A stretch of 19,813 bases of DNA from Pseudomonadota bacterium (lineage in GTDB: Bacteria; Pseudomonadota; Alphaproteobacteria; Rhodospirillales; 2-02-FULL-58-16). This document shows, in pieces, positions 7,138-14,179 of the stretch (positions are counted from its first letter, which is position 1; every line of letters starts with the position of its first letter). The position numbers were made by a program, and so were the translations under genes. The notes under the pieces are model-generated. The model was not told the DNA's origin. It was given only the letters and a program-made list of their open reading frames with translations, and searched no databases. The stretch covers positions 1 to 19,813 of the forward strand of contig JACZWD010000016.1 in assembly GCA_022572335.1 (NCBI GenBank). The letters are read 5' to 3'.

Positions 7138-8118
7138 TTATTTTTTGTACATGCCGATCTTGATGGCGACCTTCTCGTGGTCCTTGTAAGTCTTTTCGGC
7201 CCACATGCGGTAATCGGCGGGGCCGACCCACTTCACGTCGGTGCCCTTGGCGTCCATCTGCTTCAAGAGGTCCAGGTCCTCGGCGGCCTTCTTGAAGACC
7301 TTGGACCAGTGCTCGACGATGTGCTTGGAGGTGCCCTTCGGCGCGACGATGCCGCGCTTCAAGGCATACACCATATCGACGCCGAGCTCTTTCATGGTCG
7401 GCAGGTTGGGCAGGTGCTTGGAGCGCTCCTCGGCGGCGATGCCGTAGCCCTTGAGGGCACCGGATTCCAGGTGCTTGCGGCCCGAGGCGACGTTCAGCGT
7501 GCCCAACTGGATGGCGTTCGACAGCAGCGCCGTCATCCGCTGCGACGTCCCGTCATAGGGCACGTACTTGAACTTCATGCCCGTCAGGTCTTCCATGATC
7601 AGCCACATGAACTGGCTGGTGGAGCCGAAGGTGGCGCCGGTGAGGATGGTTCCCGGCGCCGCCAGCGCCGCCTTCTTGAGCTCGGCGAACGTGTTCCACG
7701 GCGCCTGGCCCGAGGCGCCGACGATGTCGGGCGTCGACGTCAACAGGGCCACCGTCTCGAAGGCCGGGAAGGTGAAATTGATGCGGCCGTTGAGATAGCT
7801 GGTGATGGCGCTCTGGTGGATGGCGAACAGCGTGCAGCCGTCCGCCTTGGCCCGGCGCGCCTCCTTGGCGCCCTTGTTGCCGCCCTGGCCGGGGATGGTC
7901 ACGACCTTGATCTTGGGCGTGACGTCCAGATTCTTGATGGTCTTCTCGAAGATCGAGAAGATCACGGCGGTTCCCCCGCCGGGCTTCCACGGCACGATCA
8001 GTTTGGCCGTTCTGCACTTCGGGGCCTCGGGATGGGCCACCGCGGCGCCGGGCGCGAATGCCAGTGCCACGGCGACCGCGGCGACGCCAAGGATGGTGGT
8101 GGTTAGTCCCTTTCTCAT
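7138..8118 (-). CDS. tctC: TctC-family periplasmic solute-binding protein
   Basis: The 326-aa product begins with a clear Sec signal peptide (basic MRKG, hydrophobic core, AVA cut site after residue 28). It then has the Bug/TctC binding fold: LIVPWKPGGGTA at about 40-51, VVTIPGQGGNKGA, and DGTSQRMTALLSNAIQLGT. In TctC proteins the first loop normally reads PGGGTD, the Asp lying in the ligand pocket; here that position is Ala51. The mature protein also has Cys35 and a second Cys (ADGCTLF) that could form a disulfide. The ATG at 8118 has GGGAGG 4-5 nt upstream. It is the first gene of the tctCBA(-MFS) block and is divergent from aspartate dehydrogenase. The ligand cannot be named from the sequence. 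Confidence 0.93.
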   Translation of the reverse strand: MRKGLTTTILGVAAVAVALAFAPGAAVAHPEAPKCRTAKLIVPWKPGGGTAVIFSIFEKTIKNLDVTPKIKVVTIPGQGGNKGAKEARRAKADGCTLFAIHQSAITSYLNGRINFTFPAFETVALLTSTPDIVGASGQAPWNTFAELKKAALAAPGTILTGATFGSTSQFMWLIMEDLTGMKFKYVPYDGTSQRMTALLSNAIQLGTLNVASGRKHLESGALKGYGIAAEERSKHLPNLPTMKELGVDMVYALKRGIVAPKGTSKHIVEHWSKVFKKAAEDLDLLKQMDAKGTDVKWVGPADYRMWAEKTYKDHEKVAIKIGMYKK

Positions 8119-8220
8119 CGTATGCCTCCCATATTGAAATCACAGGTAATCCGGGGGTAAAGGCACACAAAAACTCCGTCGCATAATAGGCGAACAGAGC
8201 CGTCAGGCGCCCTACCCCTT

Positions 8221-8231
8221 GCAAATTTTGC
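8221..8231. promoter_or_regulatory. Small palindrome GCAAA-T-TTTGC in the tctC/aspartate dehydrogenase divergent region
   Basis: This perfect 5-bp inverted repeat around one base lies near the middle of the 204-bp divergent intergenic region. It is AT-rich against a GC-rich background. It is a possible operator for a regulator controlling both directions; no regulator gene is present in the window. Confidence 0.3.
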
Positions 8232-8293
8232 TTGCGCCAGTCTAGCCTGCACCCTCCGCACTGGCTACCCCTGCGTCAGCGCATCCAAGAACA

Positions 8294-8309
8294 TTGACGG
8301 TTTCGTCAA
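8294..8309. promoter_or_regulatory. Inverted repeat TTGACGGTTTCGTCAA just upstream of the aspartate dehydrogenase start
   Basis: Two perfect 6-bp arms (8294-8299 and 8304-8309) are separated by GTTT. The repeat ends directly before the ribosome-binding AGGGA at 8311. It could be a repressor operator in DNA or a small hairpin next to the ribosome-binding site in RNA. Confidence 0.4.
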
Positions 8310-8322
8310 CAGGGACGGTCCC

Positions 8323-9147
8323 GTGGCACCAACGGCACAACAGGATCTGCGGGTCGGCGTGGGCGGCGTGGGCACCATCGGGGGGGTGGTCGCCGCCCGC
8401 CTGGATCAAGGCATTCCGGGGCTGCGGCTCGTGGCCGTCGCGGCGCGCGACGTGGACAAGGCGCGCCGGCGCATGGAGGGGTTCCGCAACCCGGTGCCCG
8501 TGGTCTCCCTCGGCAAGCTTGCCGGGGACGCCGACGTGATCGTGGAATGCGCGCCGGCGGGCGCCTTTGCCGAGGTCGCCGAGCCGGCGATCCGGGCCGG
8601 GCGGATATTCGTGCCGGTGAGCGTCGGGGCGCTCCTCGGCGCCCCCGGACTGATCGATCTGGCGGGCGAGACGGGCGCGCGCATCATCGTTCCCTCGGGC
8701 GCGCTCCTTGGTCTCGACGCGGTGCGCGCCGCGGCCGAGGGCGACATCCGCTCGGTGACGATGATCACCCGCAAACCGCCCTCGGCGCTCGCCGGGGCGC
8801 CGTACCTGGAGGAACACGGCATCTCCGTCGACGGCCTCACGGCGCCGCTCAGGGTCTTCGCCGGCAACGCCGGGGACGGCGCCAGGGGATTCCCGGCCAA
8901 CGTGAACGTGGCCGCGGCGCTGAGCCTGGCCGGGATCGGGCCGGAACGGACCCGGCTCGAAATCTGGGCCGACCCGGGCGTCACCCACAACACCCACGAC
9001 ATCGAGGTCGACGCCGACAGCGCCCGCTTCCGCATGACCATCGAGAACGTGGCGACGACGGAAAACCCGCGCACGGGAAGGATCACGGCGCTCAGCGTCA
9101 TCGCCGTGCTGCGCGGCCTCGCCGCCCCGCTCAAGGTCGGGACGTAG
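8323..9147 (+). CDS. L-aspartate dehydrogenase (NadX-like family)
   Basis: This 274-aa NAD(P)-dependent enzyme would convert L-aspartate to iminosuccinate/oxaloacetate and ammonia. The N-terminus holds the Rossmann loop GVGGVGTIGG at about residues 12-21. VIVECAPAGAFAE and the IIVPSGALLGLDAVRAAAEG block follow. The C-terminal half has VTHNTHDIEVDADSARF, with the catalytic-His region, and ENPRTGRITALSVIAVL, both characteristic of the family. It starts at GTG 8323 with AGGGA about 7 nt upstream. It is divergent from tctC and convergent with the CoA ligase, only 17 bp away. In other bacteria the enzyme serves either aspartate catabolism or NAD synthesis. No nadA or nadC is next to it here, and the transporter beside it makes a catabolic role more likely. 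Confidence 0.9.
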   Translation: MAPTAQQDLRVGVGGVGTIGGVVAARLDQGIPGLRLVAVAARDVDKARRRMEGFRNPVPVVSLGKLAGDADVIVECAPAGAFAEVAEPAIRAGRIFVPVSVGALLGAPGLIDLAGETGARIIVPSGALLGLDAVRAAAEGDIRSVTMITRKPPSALAGAPYLEEHGISVDGLTAPLRVFAGNAGDGARGFPANVNVAAALSLAGIGPERTRLEIWADPGVTHNTHDIEVDADSARFRMTIENVATTENPRTGRITALSVIAVLRGLAAPLKVGT

Positions 9148-9164
9148 TTTTCACCGGGGATCGC

Positions 9165-10808
9165 TCATAAACTTCCGGCCTTTTCGCGCAGCACGAACTT
9201 CTGGATCTTGCCCGTCGACGTCTTGGGCAAGGGGCCGAAGACCACGTGGCGCGGACATTTGAAGTGGACCATGTTGTCGCGGCACCAGTCGATGATGGTT
9301 TCGGCCGCCACGTCCTGGGCGCCGGGCTTCAAGGCGACGAAGGCGCACGGCGTTTCCCCCCACGTCTCGTCCGGCCTGGCGACGACCGCCGCCTCCATCA
9401 CGTCCGGGTGCCGATGCAGCACCTCTTCTATCTCCAGGCTGGAAATGTTTTCCCCGCCCGAGATGATGATGTCCTTGGAACGGTCCTTGACCTCCATGTA
9501 GCCGTCGGCGTGCATGACGGCCAAATCGCCGGAATGGAACCAGCCGCCGGCGAAGGCTTCGCCGGTGGTCCCGGGGTTTTTCAGGTATCCCTTCATCACC
9601 GTGTTGCCGCGCACCATCACCTCGCCGAGGGTCCGGCCATCGGCGGGCACCGGCTCGAGGGTCTCGGGGTTCGCCACCATGAGCCCGTACAGTGTCGGGT
9701 AGCGCACGCCCTGGCGGGCCAGTTTGGCCGCCTTGTCCTCGGGCGTCATGGCGTCCCATGGGTCCTGCCAGGCGCAGAAGGCGGCCGGGCCGAAGGTTTC
9801 GGTGAGGCCGTAGAGGTGGGTGACGCGGAACCCCATGCGCTCCATGGCGGTGATGACGGGACTGGGCGGCGCGGCGCCGCCGGTGGCCACCTCCACCGTC
9901 TGGCCGAAGGGCACTTTCACCTCGTCGGGCGCGTGGATGAGCATATTGAGGACGATGGGCGCGCCGCACATGTGCGTGACCCCGTGCTCCGCGATCATCT
10001 GGAAAATCAGCGCCGGGTCCACCTTGCGCAAACAGACGTGGGTTCCGGCGACCGCGGTGACGGCCCAGGTATGGGTCCAGCCGTTGCAGTGAAACATGGG
10101 CAGGGTCCAAAGGTAGACCGACTTCCGGGTCAGCCCGAACACCATGGCGTTGCCGAAGGCGTTGAGGAAGGCGCCCCGGTGGTGATAGACGACGCCTTTC
10201 GGGTTGCCCGTGGTGCCCGAGGTGTAATTGAGCGCCAGGGCCTGCCATTCGTCGGCCGGGTACGACCAACGGGCCTCGGGATCGCCGTCGGCCAGGAAGG
10301 CTTCGTAATCCATCTCGCCCAACAGCTCGCCCGCTTCGGCCAGGGGATCGTCGATGTCGATGACGACGATGGCGCGGCCGATCTTCGCCAGGGCCTCCTT
10401 GACGGCGGGCGACAGCTCGCGATCCGTGATCAGGACCTTGGCTTCGCCATGGTTGAGGATGAAGGCGATGGTTTCGCCGTCCAGCCGGTAATTCAGGGCG
10501 TTCAGCACGGCGCCGGCCATGGGCACGCCATAGTGCGCTTCCAGCATGGCCGGCACGTTGGGCGCCATCACCGCCACCGTGTCGCCGCGCCCCACGCCGC
10601 GTTTTTCAAGGGCGCTCGCCAGGCGGCGGCAGCGCTCGTAGAAGGCGCCGTAGGTGTAGCGCTTCGTACCATGGATGACGGCCGTCTTGTCGGGATAGAC
10701 CGAAGCCGCCCGGGTCAGGTAACTGAGCGGCGTCAGGGGCTGGTGGTTGGCCGGATTGCGGCCCAGGTCCCGTTCGTAGATGTTGGATTCCCTCCGCGGC
10801 TTGATCAC
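9165..10808 (-). CDS. Acyl-CoA ligase of the AMP-forming superfamily (fatty acyl / DmdB-like)
   Basis: This 547-aa adenylating enzyme activates a carboxylic acid with ATP to an acyl-AMP and then to an acyl-CoA. The P-loop YTSGTTGNPKG is at 195-205. MFHCNGW follows, then YGLTETFGP near 344, the hinge region GWFHSGDLAVMHADGYMEVKDRSKDIIISGGENIS, and the catalytic lysine K534 in TSTGKIQK. MFHCNGW and the overall form resemble the medium/long-chain acyl-CoA ligases that include DmdB (3-methylmercaptopropionate-CoA ligase); the exact acid is not determined. The GTG start at 10808 has GGGAGG about 7 nt upstream. It seems to be a single-gene unit convergent with aspartate dehydrogenase, so a shared pathway is not shown. 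Confidence 0.93.
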   Translation of the reverse strand: MIKPRRESNIYERDLGRNPANHQPLTPLSYLTRAASVYPDKTAVIHGTKRYTYGAFYERCRRLASALEKRGVGRGDTVAVMAPNVPAMLEAHYGVPMAGAVLNALNYRLDGETIAFILNHGEAKVLITDRELSPAVKEALAKIGRAIVVIDIDDPLAEAGELLGEMDYEAFLADGDPEARWSYPADEWQALALNYTSGTTGNPKGVVYHHRGAFLNAFGNAMVFGLTRKSVYLWTLPMFHCNGWTHTWAVTAVAGTHVCLRKVDPALIFQMIAEHGVTHMCGAPIVLNMLIHAPDEVKVPFGQTVEVATGGAAPPSPVITAMERMGFRVTHLYGLTETFGPAAFCAWQDPWDAMTPEDKAAKLARQGVRYPTLYGLMVANPETLEPVPADGRTLGEVMVRGNTVMKGYLKNPGTTGEAFAGGWFHSGDLAVMHADGYMEVKDRSKDIIISGGENISSLEIEEVLHRHPDVMEAAVVARPDETWGETPCAFVALKPGAQDVAAETIIDWCRDNMVHFKCPRHVVFGPLPKTSTGKIQKFVLREKAGSL

Positions 10809-11008
10809 GGCGCTGCCTCCCCCTCCCGCGTCAAACGTGACGATGCCGCCGATTTTATCCCGCCCGGGTCGGAATGTATCGAAAAGTACCCTCGTCCAAA
10901 CCGCCGCGTCCTCGGCGCCGCCCCTATGGATTATCCTGTCGAATGCCGCTTAGGTCCGGCGGCGGCGTTCTCGATGGTGAAACCGAAGGTGATTGGGTTG
11001 GGGGAGTG

Positions 11009-11131
11009 ATGTCGGAAGACTTTGACCATACAGAAGAATTCGACAATAAAAACGTAGCAATGGTGGCGGGGATAATCGGGGGTGTTGTCCTCTTGTTGGG
11101 ACTTGGGGGTATTTTCGTTATTCTTTTATGA
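11009..11131 (+). CDS. 40-aa single-pass membrane microprotein, unrecognised
   Basis: An ATG at 11009 opens a 40-codon frame. It has an acidic N-terminus (MSEDFDHTEEFDNKN) and then one hydrophobic segment of about 24 residues (VAMVAGIIGGVVLLLGLGG...) running to the last residue. A GGGGGAG sequence lies immediately upstream; a GTG at 11006 is an in-frame alternative start. Its TGA overlaps the ATG of the next small gene, so the two should be translationally coupled. By hand count the frame is about 43% GC, far below its neighbours. I do not recognise it. A regulator or subunit of a membrane complex, or a small toxin, are all possible. Confidence 0.6.
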   Translation: MSEDFDHTEEFDNKNVAMVAGIIGGVVLLLGLGGIFVILL

Positions 11132-11244
11132 CCGCAGGTTATATTATCCTTGGCATTCTCGTGGGTTTCATCCTGGCCGTGCTTTTCCCGTGGGCGCTGT
11201 TGCGGAAGCTGGAGCGCAAGGACGAGGGAAAAGAAGACGGGTAA
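11128..11244 (+). CDS. 38-aa single-pass membrane microprotein, coupled to the preceding one
   Basis: The ATG at 11128 overlaps the preceding stop (ATGA). The 38-aa product starts MTAGYIILGILVGFILAVLF, a single membrane helix with short polar start. PWALLRKLERKDEGKEDG follows, a charged tail whose Arg/Lys just after the helix predict a cytoplasmic C-terminus. The shape (one helix plus a charged tail) resembles small subunits of respiratory complexes such as CcoQ or CydX, but there is no convincing sequence match and no oxidase genes are nearby. The overlap, the membrane-protein character of both products and the shared position make a real two-gene unit more likely than chance. Confidence 0.58.
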   Translation: MTAGYIILGILVGFILAVLFPWALLRKLERKDEGKEDG

Positions 11245-11601
11245 GGCCCCGTTCGCTATCGAGCCCTTTTCCCTACAGGCCAACGCCACGCCGGGGTGCC
11301 CCATAGCGGGTATCGCAGGGGTTTCCCTTACACCCGTTTCATCGCCGTAAAGCGACGGCGACACCACGCCAGGCCCTCCCGGCACCCGGCAAAACTTGCC
11401 GCGTCCGCGTGGCGCGGGGGCTCCGCGTCGCCGCGAACATCGCGGCTCCGTCCGGCGATTCCCCACCATTTTCCTTGTTTCCCGGAAGGGCCGCCGTTCC
11501 CCCGCCGGCTGGCCCGGAGTTTGCTGGGGTGCGGGCGGTTGAAACCCACTCGGGCGTCGGGTTTCGGCTCCTCCACCAACAAGGAGAATGAGGCTCCGGC
11601 A
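11245..11601 (+). other. Gene-free stretch with a cluster of hairpins, possible structured RNA or 5' leader
   Basis: No convincing gene lies in these 357 bases; the reading frames crossing them are low-complexity Arg/Pro/Ala strings. Four compact inverted repeats follow each other. CGGCAA-AAC-TTGCCG is at 11387-11401, CGCGG-GGGCT-CCGCG at 11413-11427, and GCCGCGA-ACA-TCGCGGC at 11430-11446. GAAACCC with GGGTTTC is at 11541-11565. This density resembles a folded RNA ahead of the lipoprotein gene, but no known riboswitch or RNA family was recognised on either strand. Confidence 0.35.
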
Positions 11602-11808
11602 ATGATCAAAACCAAAACAATCGTGCTGGCTTTGGCGCTGACCGGTGTTACGGGCTGTGAAGCGGCGGACCCGTTCAACCCGTTCAACCCGTTCGGCCAG
11701 GATTACTATAAACTCGGTGCCGGCAGTTCCCCCAACACACAACCGTTCAGTTCCTATCCCCAGTCGGACGGCACCGGCGTCGTCATCAGGGTAGGGATGA
11801 ATATCTGA
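11602..11808 (+). CDS. Small predicted lipoprotein with NPF repeats
   Basis: The 68-aa product starts MIKTKTIVLALALTGVTGCE, a short basic start and hydrophobic core. It ends in a lipobox VTGC, so Cys19 would be lipidated. The mature part begins EAADPFNPFNPFG, in which a 9-bp unit (ccgttcaac) is repeated, and continues with a Ser/Pro/Tyr-rich segment ending GTGVVIRVGMNI. Ala-Asp after the lipid region does not place Asp at +2, so export to the outer membrane is possible. GAGG at 11590-11593, 8 nt upstream, is a suitable ribosome-binding site. A stronger AAGGAG at 11581 is too far away and may serve only as a standby site. I know no named family for it. Confidence 0.72.
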   Translation: MIKTKTIVLALALTGVTGCEAADPFNPFNPFGQDYYKLGAGSSPNTQPFSSYPQSDGTGVVIRVGMNI

Positions 11809-11870
11809 CCGGCGGGCGCGGGGAGCACGGAGGACGCAACCACAGAGGCGATGGAAAGCGCCCCTTGGTA

Positions 11871-12551
11871 CTAAAGCAGCCCCATGGTCTTGAAGGAGTT
11901 GTAGCCGTCCTTGCTGACGACCAGGTGGTCGTGCAGGGCGATGCCCAGCTTCTCCGCCGCCTCCCGGACCTCCCGGGTCATTTCGATGTCGGCTTTCGAC
12001 GGCGTCGGATCGCCCGACGGGTGGTTGTGGACCATGATCAGGGCGGTGGCGCCCAGCTCGAGGGCCCGCTTGACCACCTCGCGCGGATAGACCGGCGTGT
12101 GATCGACGGTTCCCTTCTGCTGCACCTCGTCGGCGATGAGGACGTTCTTGCGGTTGAGATAGAGGATGCGGAACCGCTCGGTGTCTTCATAGGCCATGCT
12201 GGCCCGGCAGTAATCCAGGAGCTTTTGCCAGTTGGCCAGCACCGGGCGTTGCATCACCTCGCCGCGCGCCATGCGCACGGCCGCCGCCTGCACCGTCTTC
12301 AGGGCGAGGACGACGGCCTCGCCCACGTCTTCCACCTCCTCGAGCGCCCGCGGACCGGCGGCGATGACCTCCGCGAAGGAGCCGAAGCGCTTGAGCAGGG
12401 CCTTGGCCAGCGGTTTGACGTCCCGGCGCGCGTGTACGGTGAACAGGACCAGCTCCAGCAGTTCGTAATCGGGCAGGGCGTCGGCCCCCGCCTTCATGAA
12501 GCGCTGGCGCAGGCGCTTGCGGTGTCCGCTATGGTCGGGGGCGCCGGCCAC
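11871..12551 (-). CDS. radC: RadC-family JAB1/MPN metalloprotein
   Basis: The 226-aa product has the usual RadC arrangement. The N-terminal GHRKRLRQRF and DYELLELVLF blocks come first, then a helix-hairpin-helix-like region (about 55-90). The C-terminal JAB1/MPN metal site HNHPSGDPTPSKAD is at 175-188. RadC was once linked to DNA repair, but that role is not supported in E. coli; a metallohydrolase or nucleic-acid-associated role is likely but undefined. The start is GTG at 12551, four bases after the map stop, and no separate Shine-Dalgarno is visible, so it probably depends on translation of map. It is the last gene of the kdsB-to-radC run. Confidence 0.95.
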   Translation of the reverse strand: MAGAPDHSGHRKRLRQRFMKAGADALPDYELLELVLFTVHARRDVKPLAKALLKRFGSFAEVIAAGPRALEEVEDVGEAVVLALKTVQAAAVRMARGEVMQRPVLANWQKLLDYCRASMAYEDTERFRILYLNRKNVLIADEVQQKGTVDHTPVYPREVVKRALELGATALIMVHNHPSGDPTPSKADIEMTREVREAAEKLGIALHDHLVVSKDGYNSFKTMGLL

Positions 12552-12555
12552 GGCG

Positions 12556-13377
12556 TCAGACGCCGTACGGCGGCCGGTCGAGCCCGGCCGGGGAAAGGGT
12601 GAAGAGCTCGTAGCCGTCGGCGGTGACGCCGAGGGAGTGCTCGAACTGGGCCGACAGCGAGCGGTCCTTGGTCACCGCCGTCCAGCCGTCGTCCAGCACC
12701 TTCACCGGGTAGGCGCCGGCGTTGATCATCGGCTCGATGGTGAAGAACATGCCTTCCTTCAGGACTTCGCCTTTGCCCGGCTGGCCGAAATGCATGACGT
12801 TGGGGGCTTCGTGGAACACGCGCCCCAGGCCGTGGCCGCAGAAGTCCCGCACCACCGAGAAGCGCTGGGATTCGACGAAATCCTGTATGGCGTGTCCGAT
12901 ATCGCCCACCGTCGCCCCCGGCCGGACCACCTTGATGCCGCGCCACATGGCTTGATAGGTAACGTCCACCAGGCGCCGGGCCTTGACGCCGATATCGCCG
13001 AGGAAAAACATGCGGCTGGTGTCGCCGTGCCACCCGTCGAGGATGACGGTGACGTCGATGTTGACGATGTCGCCTTCGGCGAGCCTCTTTGCCCCGGGGA
13101 TGCCGTGACACACCACGTGGTTGACCGAGGTACAGATGGACTTGGGAAAGCCCCGGTAGCCGAGAGGCGCCGGGACCGCGTCGTGGGAGACGGTGAAGTC
13201 GTGGCAAAGCCGGTCCAGCTCCTCCGTCGTCACGCCCGGCTTCACATGGGGCGTGATGAAGTCCAGGGTTTCGGCGCCCAGCCGCCCGGCCTTGCGCATG
13301 CCCTCGAAGTCCTCGGCGCCGTGGATCACGATGCGCCGCTCGCCGGCGGCAATGAAATCCGCGCTCATGTCGCTCAT
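12556..13377 (-). CDS. map: Methionine aminopeptidase, type I
   Basis: The enzyme removes the initiator Met from nascent proteins. The 273-aa product contains the five metal ligands in order: the two Asp in NIDVTVILDGWHGDTSR, the His in GHGLGRVFHEAPNV, the Glu in FTIEPMI, and the Glu in AQFEHSLGVT. KSICTSVNHVVCHGIP matches the type I active-site region. The open frame extends well upstream, but the ATG at 13377 (MSDMSADF) gives the family length and normal N-terminus. A second in-frame ATG lies at 13368. A tiny upstream frame with a strong AAGGA site ends in TGA overlapping this ATG, suggesting coupled initiation. sfsA is upstream and radC downstream on the same strand. Confidence 0.97.
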   Translation of the reverse strand: MSDMSADFIAAGERRIVIHGAEDFEGMRKAGRLGAETLDFITPHVKPGVTTEELDRLCHDFTVSHDAVPAPLGYRGFPKSICTSVNHVVCHGIPGAKRLAEGDIVNIDVTVILDGWHGDTSRMFFLGDIGVKARRLVDVTYQAMWRGIKVVRPGATVGDIGHAIQDFVESQRFSVVRDFCGHGLGRVFHEAPNVMHFGQPGKGEVLKEGMFFTIEPMINAGAYPVKVLDDGWTAVTKDRSLSAQFEHSLGVTADGYELFTLSPAGLDRPPYGV

Positions 13378-13400
13378 GGATCGATCTCGTTCTCCCGCAT
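13374..13400 (-). other. Eight-codon upstream ORF overlapping the map start
   Basis: ATG at 13400 encodes MRENEIDP and then TGA, which overlaps the map ATG (ATGA). AAGGA (13406-13410) is 5 nt before it, a better ribosome-binding site than anything directly in front of map. The AAGGA itself overlaps the sfsA stop. It may be a re-initiation device that ties map translation to sfsA. Confidence 0.4.
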
Positions 13401-13409
13401 GGCGGTCCT

Positions 13410-14138
13410 TCATGTCCCGGCGCTTCCGCAAAGTGCCATTGCCACCGGCGCGGCCACTTCGATTCCGGTCACCGACAGGGTGCAACCGTAGCACAAAGCC
13501 TCCACTCCGGCCGCCATTGCCTGGTCCAGGGTGGCGGCATAGGCGGGATCGATATCCGCGGCAATGGAAAAATTCACCCCGTCCTCGCGCTGCACCAGGT
13601 ACACCATCACGGCGCGCTTCCCTTGGCGGGCCATCTCCGCCAGTTCGACAAGGTGCTTCGTGCCCCGCGCCGTAACCGAGTCCGGAAATTCGACCGGCGC
13701 GTCCGCGCCACTGCCGCGCTTCATGGTCACGTTCTTGACCTCGACGAAACATGTGGGAAGACCGTCGTCCTCAAGCAACAGGTCGATGCGCGAGTTGCGC
13801 CCGTACCTGACCTCGCGGCGCAGGGACCCATAGCCGGCCAGCTCGGCGATGGCCCCGCTCAGCACGGACTCCTCCACCAGCCGGTTGGGGTGGGCGGTGT
13901 TGATGCCGACGAGCCCGCCGCCGACGCGGATCATCTCCCAGGTGTAGCGCAGCTTGCGGTCGGGATTGCGCGCCGGCGACAGCCACACCTCCGAGCCCGG
14001 CGCATTCACGCTCAACATGGAGCCGGGATTGGGGCAATGCGCGGTGACCACCTCTCCGCCGTCCAGTTCCACGTCGGCCATGAAACGCTTGTAGCGCTTG
14101 ATCAGCCTGCCGCGGATCAGGGGATCGGGAAATTTCAT
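13410..14138 (-). CDS. sfsA: SfsA family protein (sugar fermentation stimulation protein A)
   Basis: The 242-aa product shows the family blocks GRLIKRYKRFMADVELDGGE, AHCPNPGSM at about 33-41, INTAHPNRLVEE, and SRIDLLLEDDGLPTCFVEVKNVTMKRG. The last contains the D...E-x-K pattern of a PD-(D/E)XK nuclease-like fold. In E. coli SfsA was first described as affecting maltose metabolism and binding DNA; its true activity is unresolved. The ATG at 14138 gives the standard N-terminus (MKFPDPLIRGRLIKRYKRF), but there is no clear Shine-Dalgarno; instead a 16-bp perfect palindrome occupies that position. It lies 199 nt downstream of pheA and appears to have its own promoter. Confidence 0.95.
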   Translation of the reverse strand: MKFPDPLIRGRLIKRYKRFMADVELDGGEVVTAHCPNPGSMLSVNAPGSEVWLSPARNPDRKLRYTWEMIRVGGGLVGINTAHPNRLVEESVLSGAIAELAGYGSLRREVRYGRNSRIDLLLEDDGLPTCFVEVKNVTMKRGSGADAPVEFPDSVTARGTKHLVELAEMARQGKRAVMVYLVQREDGVNFSIAADIDPAYAATLDQAMAAGVEALCYGCTLSVTGIEVAAPVAMALCGSAGT

Positions 14139-14141
14139 GTG

Positions 14142-14157
14142 GGAAAACTAGTTTTCC
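14142..14157. promoter_or_regulatory. Perfect 16-bp palindrome GGAAAACTAGTTTTCC next to the sfsA start
   Basis: The sequence equals its own reverse complement over all 16 bases and ends 3 nt before the sfsA ATG. In DNA it could bind a dimeric regulator. In RNA it would fold into a 6-bp stem with a CUAG loop exactly where a ribosome-binding site should be. Confidence 0.5.
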
Positions 14158-14179
14158 GCTCGAAACAAAGGATTCTCGA

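Noticed and set aside
9246..11009. 587-codon plus-strand frame opposite the CoA ligase
   Set aside because: Antisense shadow rich in Gly, His, Val and Asp without motifs; the ligase motifs on the minus strand are decisive.
11245..11601. Cobalamin or FMN riboswitch in the hairpin-rich stretch
   Set aside because: Conserved core sequences of these classes were looked for on both strands and not found.
11588..11605. Five-codon leader frame (MRLRQ) before the lipoprotein
   Set aside because: Only one base separates AAGGAG from its ATG, too close for normal initiation.
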